In this document: piece after piece, positions 43,398 to 51,270 of the stretch
Layout of the letters: each line of letters starts with the position of its first letter
Numbering within the stretch: position 1 is the first letter of the stretch
DNA from: CAVTQY01 sp963736975
GTDB taxonomy: Bacteria; Pseudomonadota; Alphaproteobacteria; Acetobacterales; Acetobacteraceae
DNA length: 64,000 nt
Direction: 5' to 3'
NCBI GenBank assembly: GCA_963736975.1
Contig: CAVTQY010000001.1
Span: 3,348,001 to 3,412,000, forward strand
The notes under the pieces: model-generated
Told to the model about the DNA's origin: nothing
Database searches by the model: none
What the model saw: only the letters and a program-made list of their open reading frames with translations
Position numbers and translations under genes: made by a program

Positions 43398-44141
43398 ATG
43401 ACAAGGCGGTTGGCGCGGACAGGACTGGCGGAGCAGATCAGTTATCTAGAGGGACTGGCCCCGGACACTCCCGCGGGAGCCGAGGGACACCGCGCCCGCA
43501 TGCGGACCCGCCTCCTGACCGCCGGTCCCGACGCCCTCGCCGACCACGAGCTATTGGAGATGGTGCTGTTTCTGGCGCTGCCGCGCCGGGATACGAAGCC
43601 GATCGCCCGTGCGGTGCTGACCAGGTTCGGCAGCTTCGGCGCCGCCATCGCCGCCCCGTTGCAGGATCTGCTGCGGATCGAGGGACTCGGGGAAGCCGGC
43701 GCCGCAGCCCTGAAGGTGGTGCAGGCCGCGGCGCTGCGGCTGCTGCGCAAGGAGGTGATGGACCAGCCGGTCTTGTCCAACTGGGACCGGCTGATGGAGT
43801 ACCTCAATGCGGCGCTAGCTCGCGAGCGGGTCGAGCAGTTCCGCGTGCTTTATCTCGATTCGCGAAACCGCCTGCTGGCGGATGAAGCACAGGCCCGCGG
43901 CACCGTAAATCACACGCCGGTTTACCCGCGCGAAGTGGTGAAGCGGGCATTGGAGCTGCATGCCACGGCGATGATTCTGGTGCACAACCACCCGAGCGGA
44001 GACCCGACGCCGTCCGAGGCGGATGTGGCGATGACCCGAGAGGTGAAAGACGCCGGCGGAGCGCTGTCGATTCTCGTGCATGACCACATTATTGTCGGCA
44101 ATGGCCGGTGGCTGAGCTTCCGCCGCGAGGGCTTGCTGTAG
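43398..44141 (+). CDS. radC: RadC-family JAB-domain protein
   Basis: 247 residues from the ATG at 43398 (an in-frame ATG at 43347 is possible). The N-terminal helix-hairpin-helix region reads LADHELLEMVLFLALPRRDT and LLRIEGLGEAGAAALKVVQA; the C-terminal JAB/MPN metal site is ILVHNHPSGDPTPSEADVAM (HxH...D). RadC proteins were named for a repair phenotype, but their biochemical role is unsettled. It follows map by ~40 bases and may be cotranscribed with it. Confidence 0.93.
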   Translation: MTRRLARTGLAEQISYLEGLAPDTPAGAEGHRARMRTRLLTAGPDALADHELLEMVLFLALPRRDTKPIARAVLTRFGSFGAAIAAPLQDLLRIEGLGEAGAAALKVVQAAALRLLRKEVMDQPVLSNWDRLMEYLNAALARERVEQFRVLYLDSRNRLLADEAQARGTVNHTPVYPREVVKRALELHATAMILVHNHPSGDPTPSEADVAMTREVKDAGGALSILVHDHIIVGNGRWLSFRREGLL

Positions 44142-44207
44142 CCGCGAATCTCCCCTCATCTCCTGTCGCCGCGTGGTAATCCGTCAGTGCGATTCCTGGA
44201 GCTTGCA

Positions 44208-44980
44208 ATGGTGCCGATCTTCGCGGGCCGGATTGTATTTGTCACCGGCGCGACCTCTGGTATCGGCCGCGGTGTCGCGCTGGCCTTCGCCCGCGCCGGC
44301 GCCACGGTTATCGGAGTGGGGACGAACGGCCGAGGGCGCAGAAACGCAGCGCCTGATCGAGGCCGGCGGCGGACACTTCGAATTCGCGCAGACGGATCGG
44401 GGCCAAGAGCAGCAGATTATCGCCGCTTTGCGCGGCATCTTGGATCGGCATGGCCGCCTCGATTGCGCCGCGAACTGCGCCGGGCTCGACGTGAATGCCG
44501 ATCTGCTCGACTATTCCGCGGCTGATTTTGATCGGATCTTCGCGACAAAATGTACGCGGCCTGTTTCTCTGCCTGCGTGAGGAGATCGCGGCAATGCGCA
44601 ACGGCAAAGGCGGAGCGATCGTAAACATCGGTTCCGTCGCGGGCGGTCGGCCGTTTCGCGGCAACAGTCTTTACAACGCAAGCAAGGCGGCCGCGGCCAT
44701 GCTCACTCGATCCGCTGTCGTAGAGGCCGCCGCGTTCGGCATTCGCGTCAACGAAATCGCGTCAGGTCCCGTGGCGACACCGATGTTGGACGGCTATCTG
44801 GACCGGGTGCAGGCGACGAGCTCGTCGGTGAGCAAGGAACTGCTCGCCGGCCTGATTTCCCTCGGCAGGGTTCTCGCGCCGGAGGATATCTCGGCGAGCG
44901 TGCTGTTTCTATGCTCACCGGCAGCGGCCAACATCACCGGCGCTTCGCTCACGGTAGATGGCGGCTTTGTTTTGGACTAA
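44208..44980 (+). pseudogene. Short-chain dehydrogenase, two frameshifts
   Basis: From the ATG at 44208 (GGAG upstream) frame 3 reads RIVFVTGATSGIGRGVALAF and ARAGATVIGVG. The frame moves near 44330 to ETQRLIEAGGGHFEFAQTDR and LDCAANCAGLDVNADLLDYS, and near 44548 to GLFLCLREEIAAMRNGKGGA. The catalytic Ser (NIGSVAG) and YNASK are in the last frame, ending TVDGGFVLD. All SDR motifs survive, but across three frames. Sits just before a MaoC-like gene, a pairing common in fatty-acid or polyketide-type pathways. Confidence 0.85.
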
Positions 44981-44985
44981 CGCGA

Positions 44986-46032
44986 ATGAGTTTATATGGC
45001 TATCTCCGGCTTGGACCCGAGCTCTACCGAGAGCGCTTCGGCCTGAGCTTCGAGGACGTTGCGCCGAACATGCGCATCCGGCACCGACCCGGCATCGACA
45101 TCTCGCAACAGGATAACCGCGACGAAGCGACCGATCTCATCAACAACGCGCAGCTTCATTACGACAGCCGTTATGCGAGCAGCACCGAATGGAAGCGGCC
45201 GCTCGGGGTCAGCACGCTCACGGTGCAGCGGCTGTTCGGGATGAGTTCGCGAAGCTGGTACAGGCGCCGCCTCCTGCTCGGCATTGACAGCATAGCACTG
45301 ACGGGCCCGGTGTTCGGCGGCGATACGCTTTATGCAAGCTCCAGTGTAACCGGACTGGAGCCCGGCAGTGATCCTGATGTCGGGCAGGTTTCGCTTGCCA
45401 TCGACGGAACCAACCAGCGCGGCGAACCTGTTGCACGAATTGCCTGCCGGATGGAGGTATACCGGGGCGGTCGACATCCCGAAGATCCGAGCGCCGGCGA
45501 GCCCGCCACCGAGGACCGGTTCCGGCTTTATCATCAGGTTGAGGATGGGGTGCTGGTCGAACAGACTGGACTGTATTTCGAAGACCTTGTCCCGGGAGAA
45601 ACCTTTGAGCATTGGCCGGGCCGCACCATCGAGTTCGCGGAGGGCCGGCAGCACGCGCTGCGCTCCTTGGAGATCAACCCGCGCTGGAGCGACGCGGCCT
45701 ATTTGGGCAAGCACAAGGCGGTCGAGCCGGCGATTTACGAACCGCTGGTACTGGGGGTGGTTACCGCGCTGACCACGCGAACGCTGGGGCGCGTCGTCGC
45801 CAATCTGGGATGGACAGCCATCGAACTGCCGCGCCCGGTTTATCCGGGGGAGACGATCTACGCACGCTCCACCATCAAATCCGTTCGTGCGTCGCAATCA
45901 CGGCCTGATCAAGGTATCGCTGAGGTGGACACGGAAGGATATGTGATAAGCGGAGAGCTGGTGTGCAGATATCGACGCGCGCTGTTGGTGTATCGCCGCG
46001 GATGCGGTCCTTATGCCGCCGCGGGGTATTGA
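44986..46032 (+). CDS. MaoC-like double-hotdog acyl dehydratase
   Basis: 348 residues from the ATG at 44986, five bases after the broken SDR gene. Two hotdog-type halves: the first around YGYLRLGPELYRERFGLSFE and GVSTLTVQRLFGMSS; the second around LYFEDLVPGETFEHWPGRTI, VLGVVTALTTRTLGRVVANL and RPVYPGETIYARSTIKSVRA. This layout matches mesaconyl-CoA/methylmalyl-CoA-type hydratases, but the canonical D-x4-H hydratase dyad is not clear in my reading, so the exact reaction is open. Confidence 0.72.
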   Translation: MSLYGYLRLGPELYRERFGLSFEDVAPNMRIRHRPGIDISQQDNRDEATDLINNAQLHYDSRYASSTEWKRPLGVSTLTVQRLFGMSSRSWYRRRLLLGIDSIALTGPVFGGDTLYASSSVTGLEPGSDPDVGQVSLAIDGTNQRGEPVARIACRMEVYRGGRHPEDPSAGEPATEDRFRLYHQVEDGVLVEQTGLYFEDLVPGETFEHWPGRTIEFAEGRQHALRSLEINPRWSDAAYLGKHKAVEPAIYEPLVLGVVTALTTRTLGRVVANLGWTAIELPRPVYPGETIYARSTIKSVRASQSRPDQGIAEVDTEGYVISGELVCRYRRALLVYRRGCGPYAAAGY

Positions 46033-46075
46033 AGTGCGCATAATTGCTGCCGTACGAAACTTATTGCTTGAGAGT

Positions 46076-46666
46076 TCAAAGCACTGAAACCACCCGATGC
46101 GACCCGGCCCAGATCATCCGCAGCGCCACCGAGAGCACGATCAGCAGTCCCACCCAGGCAATCCAGCGCTGCCTTTCAAGCACGCGGGACAGCAGCTCGG
46201 CGGCAAGCCCCATCAGCGCCACAGACAGGAGCAGTCCGACTACCAGCACCCAGGGCGTGTCGCCGGCAGCACCCGCCACCGCCAGAACGTTGTCCAGGCT
46301 CATCGATAGGTCGGCGAGGATGATCTGCACCATCGCCTGCATCAGTGTTTTCTCGCGACCCGCTCCCGCCGGCTTGTAACGATGCTGTCGCAGCTCGCGG
46401 AACATTTTCCACGCCACCCAGAGCAGCAGGAGTCCACCCGCCAGGGTGAGGCCGAGGATCTCCAGCAGATCGAGCGCCACCAGGCCGAAGCCGATCCGGA
46501 TCAGGGTGGCGCCGGCGATGCCCAGCAGAATTGCCAGCCGCCGCCGCCGCCCCGGCAGCCCGGCCACCGCCATCCCCACCACGACCGCATTGTCGCCGGC
46601 CAACGCAACGTCGATCAGCACCACCTGCACCAGCGCGACAACGTCGTGTGTCAGCCAATGCGGCAT
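46076..46666 (-). CDS. TerC-family integral membrane protein
   Basis: 196 residues, six to seven predicted helices. Family motifs: DVALAGDNAVVVGMAVAGL (first acidic pair in a helix) and ADLSMSLDNVLAVAGAAGD (second), the two symmetrical Asp/Asn sites thought to bind metal. TerC/YkoY relatives export Mn2+ or confer tellurite resistance. A basic cytoplasmic loop (RELRQHRYKPAGAGREK) divides the halves. I saw no yybP-ykoY-like manganese riboswitch upstream. Confidence 0.93.
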   Translation of the reverse strand: MPHWLTHDVVALVQVVLIDVALAGDNAVVVGMAVAGLPGRRRRLAILLGIAGATLIRIGFGLVALDLLEILGLTLAGGLLLLWVAWKMFRELRQHRYKPAGAGREKTLMQAMVQIILADLSMSLDNVLAVAGAAGDTPWVLVVGLLLSVALMGLAAELLSRVLERQRWIAWVGLLIVLSVALRMIWAGSHRVVSVL

Positions 46667-46764
46667 CGGCGCGATCCTCAGGGCTGCGGAAAGGCGCCCT
46701 TGCCAAGCGCCGGAGCCTGCGGTCTAGAAGCGGGCAGGCTCAGCAGAAAGTGGGCAGCCCCCCG

Positions 46765-48159
46765 ATGGTTCCCCGTTACACACGCCCCGAGATGGCGGCG
46801 ATCTGGGCGCCCGAAAACCGCTATCGCATCTGGTTCGAGATCGAGGCTCTTGCGGTGGAAGGCCTGGCCCGTGTCGGCGCCATCCCGGAGGTAGCCGCCC
46901 GCAGCATTCGCGAGCGCGGCGCTGCCAGGCTTGCACGGATCGGGCCGGACGACATCGAACGGATCGAGGCGATCGAACGCGAGACACGGCACGACGTGAT
47001 CGCCTTCCTGACCTGGCTCGCCGAGGCGATCGGACCGGACAGCCGGTTCGTCCATCAGGGAATGACCTCCTCGGACGTGCTCGACACTTGTCTCGCGGTG
47101 CAGCTCACGCAGGCGACCGACCTGCTGCTGGGCGACCTGGACGCCCTGCTGGCCGCGCTCCGGCGGCGCGCCTTCGAGCACAAGCACACGCTCACCATCG
47201 GCCGCAGCCATGGCATTCACGCCGAGCCGACCACCTTCGGGCTGAAACTCGCCGGCCATTACGCCGAGTTCGCGCGCAATCGCGAGCGACTGGCGACGGC
47301 GCGCGCCGAGGTCGCGGTCGCCGCGATCAGCGGCGCGGTTGGCACCTTCGCGCACGTCGATCAGCGCATTGAGGCGTATGTGGCGGAAAAGCTCGGCCTC
47401 GCTGTCGAGCCGGTATCGACGCAAGTGATCCCGCGCGACCGGCATGCCGCCTATTTCTGCACGCTCGCCGTGATCGCCAGCGGCATCGAGCGGCTGGCGA
47501 CCGAGGTGCGGCATCTGCAGCGCAGCGAGGTGCGCGAGGCCGAGGAGTTCTTCCATCCCGGCCAGAAGGGCTCCTCCGCCATGCCGCACAAACGCAACCC
47601 GGTATTGAGCGAAAACCTGACAGGCTTGGCACGGGTGATCCGCGCCGCCGCGATGCCAGCGCTGGAGAATGTTGCGCTGTGGCACGAGCGGGACATCTCC
47701 CATTCCTCGGTGGAACGGGTGATCGCCCCGGACGCAACGATCGCGCTCGATTTCGCGCTTGTCCGTGCAGCCGGATTGATCGAACGGCTGACCGTCTATC
47801 CGGAGCGGATGGCGGCAAATCTGGAAGCGCTCGGCGGGGTCGTGCACTCGGGCGAGGTGCTGCTGGCGTTAACGCGCGCCGGCATCCTGCGGGAGGACGC
47901 CTATCGCATTGTGCAACGGGCGGCGATGGCGACTTGGGAGCAGCTTGGCCAACCCGGCGCGCGGAGTTTCCGCGCGGCGTTGGAAGCAGAGCCGGAAGTG
48001 GCAGAACGCGTGCCCCCTACTGAATTGGACAGGGCGATGGACCCCGCGCTGCACCTGCGCGAGATCGATCGCATCTTCGCCCGCGTTTTCGGCGAGGCAG
48101 AGGAAAATTCATCTCTCCCGTCCTGCGGGAGAGGTCGCCACGCGGAGCATGGCGGGTGA
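46765..48159 (+). CDS. purB: Adenylosuccinate lyase
   Basis: 464 residues from the ATG at 46765. Fumarase-superfamily signature GSSAMPHKRNPVLSEN, the substrate region TIGRSHGIHAEPTTFGLKLA and TSSDVLDTCLAVQL identify PurB, which acts twice in purine synthesis (SAICAR and adenylosuccinate cleavage). The usual length is ~435. The last ~15 residues (from about residue 450, SSLPSCGRGRHAEHGG) are encoded by the palindromic repeat at 48113-48162, so the repeat appears to have replaced the original stop. Confidence 0.95.
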   Translation: MVPRYTRPEMAAIWAPENRYRIWFEIEALAVEGLARVGAIPEVAARSIRERGAARLARIGPDDIERIEAIERETRHDVIAFLTWLAEAIGPDSRFVHQGMTSSDVLDTCLAVQLTQATDLLLGDLDALLAALRRRAFEHKHTLTIGRSHGIHAEPTTFGLKLAGHYAEFARNRERLATARAEVAVAAISGAVGTFAHVDQRIEAYVAEKLGLAVEPVSTQVIPRDRHAAYFCTLAVIASGIERLATEVRHLQRSEVREAEEFFHPGQKGSSAMPHKRNPVLSENLTGLARVIRAAAMPALENVALWHERDISHSSVERVIAPDATIALDFALVRAAGLIERLTVYPERMAANLEALGGVVHSGEVLLALTRAGILREDAYRIVQRAAMATWEQLGQPGARSFRAALEAEPEVAERVPPTELDRAMDPALHLREIDRIFARVFGEAEENSSLPSCGRGRHAEHGG

Positions 48160-48162
48160 GGG
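48113..48162 (+). repeat. CTCTCCC/GGGTGAGGG palindromic repeat, copy A
   Basis: CTCTCCCGTCCTGCGGGAG, then AGGTCGCCACGCGGAGCATG and GGGTGAGGG. Related copies are at 48181-48230 (inverted) and 55284-55333. It spans the purB stop codon. Confidence 0.75.
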
Positions 48163-48180
48163 TTGTCGCGGCGTGTAGAA

Positions 48181-48230
48181 CCTCACCCCGTTCGCGTTGC
48201 GAACCGACCTCTCCCGCCGGGCGGGTGAGG
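48181..48230 (-). repeat. CTCTCCC/GGGTGAGGG palindromic repeat, copy B
   Basis: Inverted relative to copy A, 18 bases away. Read on the minus strand it has the same order (GGCGGGAGAGGTCGG then GGGGTGAGG). The two copies make a large imperfect hairpin between purB and the NRDE gene, plausible as a transcription end for purB. Confidence 0.75.
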
Positions 48231-48249
48231 TGAAATTCGTCCACTCTCC

Positions 48250-48972
48250 GTGTGCACCCTCGTTCTGCTAATCCGACCCGGGCACGCTTGGCCTTTGGCA
48301 CTCGCCGCCAATCGCGACGAGCGGCTTGACCGGGAATGGGACCCGCCGGCGGCCTGGTGGCCCGAGAGGCCGGGCGTGGTGGCGGGACGGGATCGAGAGG
48401 GCGGCGGCACCTGGATGGGGCTGAACCGCGCCGGCGTCACAGCCGCGGTGCTGAACCGCTCGGGCAGCCTGGGCCCGGCCCCGGGCAAACGCAGCCGCGG
48501 CGAGCTGCCGTTGCTTGCACTGGAGCATGCCTCCGCCGAGGCCGCTGCCGCCGCATTGCTGAAAGTCGATGCCGGCGTGTGGCGCAGCTTCAACATGGTG
48601 GTGGCCGACCGCACCTGCTGCATTTTCCTTTGCGGCCTGGGCCGGGGCCGGCCGGAGGCGCAGGTGCTGGCGCCCGGCCTGCACATGGTGACCGCGCACG
48701 ACCCGGACGATTTGGGCAGCGCCCGCGTCGCCCGGCATCTGGCGCGCTTCCGAGCTGCGGCGCCGCCCGAAACGGATGACTGGCAGGCTTGGCGTGGCAT
48801 CCTGGCTGACCGCAGCGGTTCCGCCACCGAGCAGATCAACGTGGTACCGCGCGGTGGCTTCGGGACCGTGTGCAGCTCGCTGTTGGCGCTGTCGGACGCC
48901 GCGCTGCCGCAGTGGCTGTTCGCGGCGGGCCCGCCGGACACGACCCGATTCGTCCCCATAGACCTGGAGTGA
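48250..48972 (+). CDS. NRDE-family protein (TANGO2-like)
   Basis: 240 residues from a GTG start giving MCTLVLLIRPGHAWPLALAA followed by the diagnostic NRDE (ANRDERLDREWDPPAAWWPE) and GGGTWMGLNRAGVTAAVLNR. The Cys at position 2, conserved in the family, is present and suggests an Ntn-hydrolase-like fold. The role is unknown in bacteria; TANGO2 relatives have been linked to haem or acyl-CoA handling. It precedes the asparaginase-type gene by 3 bases. Confidence 0.9.
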   Translation: MCTLVLLIRPGHAWPLALAANRDERLDREWDPPAAWWPERPGVVAGRDREGGGTWMGLNRAGVTAAVLNRSGSLGPAPGKRSRGELPLLALEHASAEAAAAALLKVDAGVWRSFNMVVADRTCCIFLCGLGRGRPEAQVLAPGLHMVTAHDPDDLGSARVARHLARFRAAAPPETDDWQAWRGILADRSGSATEQINVVPRGGFGTVCSSLLALSDAALPQWLFAAGPPDTTRFVPIDLE

Positions 48973-48975
48973 CCG

Positions 48976-49946
48976 ATGATCCTGGTGACCAACAACGAAG
49001 GCACGCTCGGTGCGCCCACCACCGCCCGTCTGTTAGCCGAAGGCAAGCCGGCGCTGGATGCGATCGAGGCCGGCATCCGGCTGATCGAGGCCGATCCGAC
49101 CGTGCACGTACCGTCGGGCGCCGCGGCTGGCCGAACCTGTTGGGCGAAGTGGAGCTCGACGCCTGCATGATGGACGGCACCACGCTGCGCACCGGCGCGG
49201 TGGGCGCTCTCAAGGGCTTCCTGCATCCAGTCAGCGTGGCCCGCGAGATCATGCGCCGGCTACCGCACGAGTTGCTGGTGGGCGAGGGCGCGGCCCGATT
49301 CGCCCACGAGATCGGCGCGGAAACTACCGAGAACCTGATCGAGGACTCGCGTCGCGCCTGGCAGGCCTGGTTCGATAACGAGGTGCCGGCAGCTGACCGG
49401 CAGCGCTGGCCGGATGTCCCGTTGGCCGAGCTGTGCCGGCACGCTATCGACCCCGAAATCGGCCGGGACACCACGGTGTTCCTGGCCCATGATAACGACG
49501 GAAAAATCTGCTCCGGCACCAGCACGTCTGGCTGGGCATGGAAATATCCCGGCCGGCTGGGCGACAGCCCAATTATAGGCGCCGGCTCTTACGCGGATAC
49601 ACGCTATGGCGCAGCCGCCTGCACCGGCGCCGGCGAAATGACGATCCGCTGCTGCACGGCACGCTCGATCGTTCTCTACATGAAGGCTGGCGCAACCGTT
49701 GCCGAGGCGGTGATGGAAGCCGTCGAGGACATGCGCCGGCTCAAGGGCGGACTAATCAGCCGGGTGACCATCCACGCGATCGACGGCGCCGGCCATCACA
49801 AAGTGGTTGCGGTGAACGGTAGCGGCGACAACAAATATTGGCTGTGGGAGGAAGGCGACGCAGTGCCCCGTTCGTTGCCAGCGGAACCTGTGGTGATCAC
49901 CTCGGCCGGCGGCCGGCCTTCGCCGGTGTCGCGCTACACACGCTGA
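48976..49946 (+). pseudogene. Asparaginase_2-type Ntn amidohydrolase, one frameshift
   Basis: Starts ILVTNNEGTLGAPTTARLLA, EAGIRLIEADPTVH. The frame is lost near 49108; the adjacent frame continues RRGWPNLLGEVELDACMMDG (family motif GRGGxPNxxGxxELDAxxMDG). It then reads EIGRDTTVFLAHDNDGKICS (Thr of GRDT as likely autocleavage nucleophile), GTSTSGWAWKYPGRLGDSPI and IGAGSYAD. Relative of glycosylasparaginase/isoaspartyl peptidase. Apart from the single indel the gene is well conserved, so a base-calling error is a live alternative. Confidence 0.82.
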
Positions 49947-49975
49947 GTTTTGATCAAAGACATCCGCATCCAGGA

Positions 49976-49995
49976 CGCGTTACGTCGCGTTACGT
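49976..49995. promoter_or_regulatory. Tandem 10-base direct repeat upstream of the efflux operon
   Basis: CGCGTTACGT occurs twice in a row, followed by an AAG and an imperfect dyad CTTTGC-N9-GCAAAG (50001-50021). It lies 60 bases before the adaptor ATG, where a repressor or activator of the RND operon would be expected to bind. The MarR-type regulator at the operon's end is a candidate binder (inference). Confidence 0.4.
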
Positions 49996-50054
49996 AAGAT
50001 GCTTTGCCTGTTACATGCAAAGTCTATATCTGCTGCGTCGTGCAAGGGTCCCGG

Positions 50055-51239
50055 ATGAGAAAAATCCTGATCGGTCTGCTCGCGGCCGTTCTGGTTGCGG
50101 GGCTTGGTGGCTGGTTCCTCTCCTCCCGTCACGCTCTGCATGCCGCCGCGCCGCCGCCGACACCCCCTGCTGTACCGGTCACCGCCGCGCCGGTGAAGAC
50201 GCAGGATGTCCCTGTGTATCTGCATGGCCTCGGTACCGTGCAGGCGTTCAATATGGTCGAGGTCAAGGCGCAGGTGAGCGGGACACTCGTCTCGTTGCCG
50301 GTGAAAGAGGGACAAGAGGTCAAGCCTGGCGACGTCATCGCGCTGATCGACCAACGGCCGTACAAAGCGGCGCTGGACCAGGTGACGGCACAGCGGGCCG
50401 AGGATGTCGCGCAGTTGCAAAGCGCGAAACTCGACTTGGCGCGCTACCAGGACTTGGCGAAAAAGGGCTTCTCCCCCATCCAGCAGGTGGACGATCAGAC
50501 CGCCACCGTGAACAAGCTGGCGGCGGCGGTGCAGGCCGACAATGCGGCTATCGAGACCGCGCAGATCAATCTCGACTATTGCGTCATTCGCTCGCCGATC
50601 AGCGGCCGCGTCAGCCTGTATCAGACTGATGTGGGCAACCTGATCCAGGTGGCGAGCCAGACTGGGATCGTGTCGATCACGCAGGACAAGCCGATTGCTG
50701 TGGTGTTCACGCTGCCGGAAACCGATTTGCCGCGCATTCAGGATGCGATGGCGAAGGGGACTCCGCCCGTGGCGGCCTATACCAGTGACGATAAGACGAA
50801 GCTCGGCGACGGCACCCTGCTGACTCCCAACAATACGATCGATACGGCAACAGGCACGATCGCGCTCAAGGCCACGTTCCCGAACGACAACGACAGGCTC
50901 TGGCCGGGAGAGTTCGTCAATGCTCATCTCCTGGTGGAGACGCTGCCCAACGCCGTCACCGTGCCGTTGGCCGCGGTCCTGCATGGTCCGGACGGCCTGT
51001 ATGTCTATACGGTGAAGCCGGACGACACGGTGCAGACGCAAGCGATCGAGGTCGCCTACCAGGATGCTGCCACAGCGGTGGTGACGAAAGGATTGCAAGC
51101 TGGACAGAGCGTGGTCGTTGCTGGCCAGTCCCGGCTGTCCCAGGGCTCGCGGATTGCGACGAAGAACAGCGGTACGTCGCCACCCGGCAACGGCGGCGCG
51201 AACAGCACGACGGCGCCTGCGACAACGGCTTCGCGCTAA
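50055..51239 (+). CDS. RND efflux periplasmic adaptor (MdtA/AcrA family)
   Basis: 394 residues from the ATG at 50055 (an upstream ATG at 50004 would place 17 residues before the membrane anchor). N-terminal anchor MRKILIGLLAAVLVAGLGGWF, no lipobox Cys. Lipoyl domain VEVKAQVSGTLVSLPVKEGQ, coiled-coil hairpin around residues 110-170, second lipoyl half NLDYCVIRSPISGRVSLYQT, barrel and membrane-proximal domains, and a Ser/Thr/Gly-rich tail. It links the RND pump to an outer-membrane channel not encoded here. Confidence 0.94.
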   Translation: MRKILIGLLAAVLVAGLGGWFLSSRHALHAAAPPPTPPAVPVTAAPVKTQDVPVYLHGLGTVQAFNMVEVKAQVSGTLVSLPVKEGQEVKPGDVIALIDQRPYKAALDQVTAQRAEDVAQLQSAKLDLARYQDLAKKGFSPIQQVDDQTATVNKLAAAVQADNAAIETAQINLDYCVIRSPISGRVSLYQTDVGNLIQVASQTGIVSITQDKPIAVVFTLPETDLPRIQDAMAKGTPPVAAYTSDDKTKLGDGTLLTPNNTIDTATGTIALKATFPNDNDRLWPGEFVNAHLLVETLPNAVTVPLAAVLHGPDGLYVYTVKPDDTVQTQAIEVAYQDAATAVVTKGLQAGQSVVVAGQSRLSQGSRIATKNSGTSPPGNGGANSTTAPATTASR

Positions 51240-51270
51240 ATCGACCGCCCCAGCCGGCAAAGGTATCCGA

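Noticed and set aside
46667..46764. Manganese (yybP-ykoY) riboswitch upstream of the TerC gene
   Set aside because: The ~100-base interval before the divergent purB shows no matching conserved stems.
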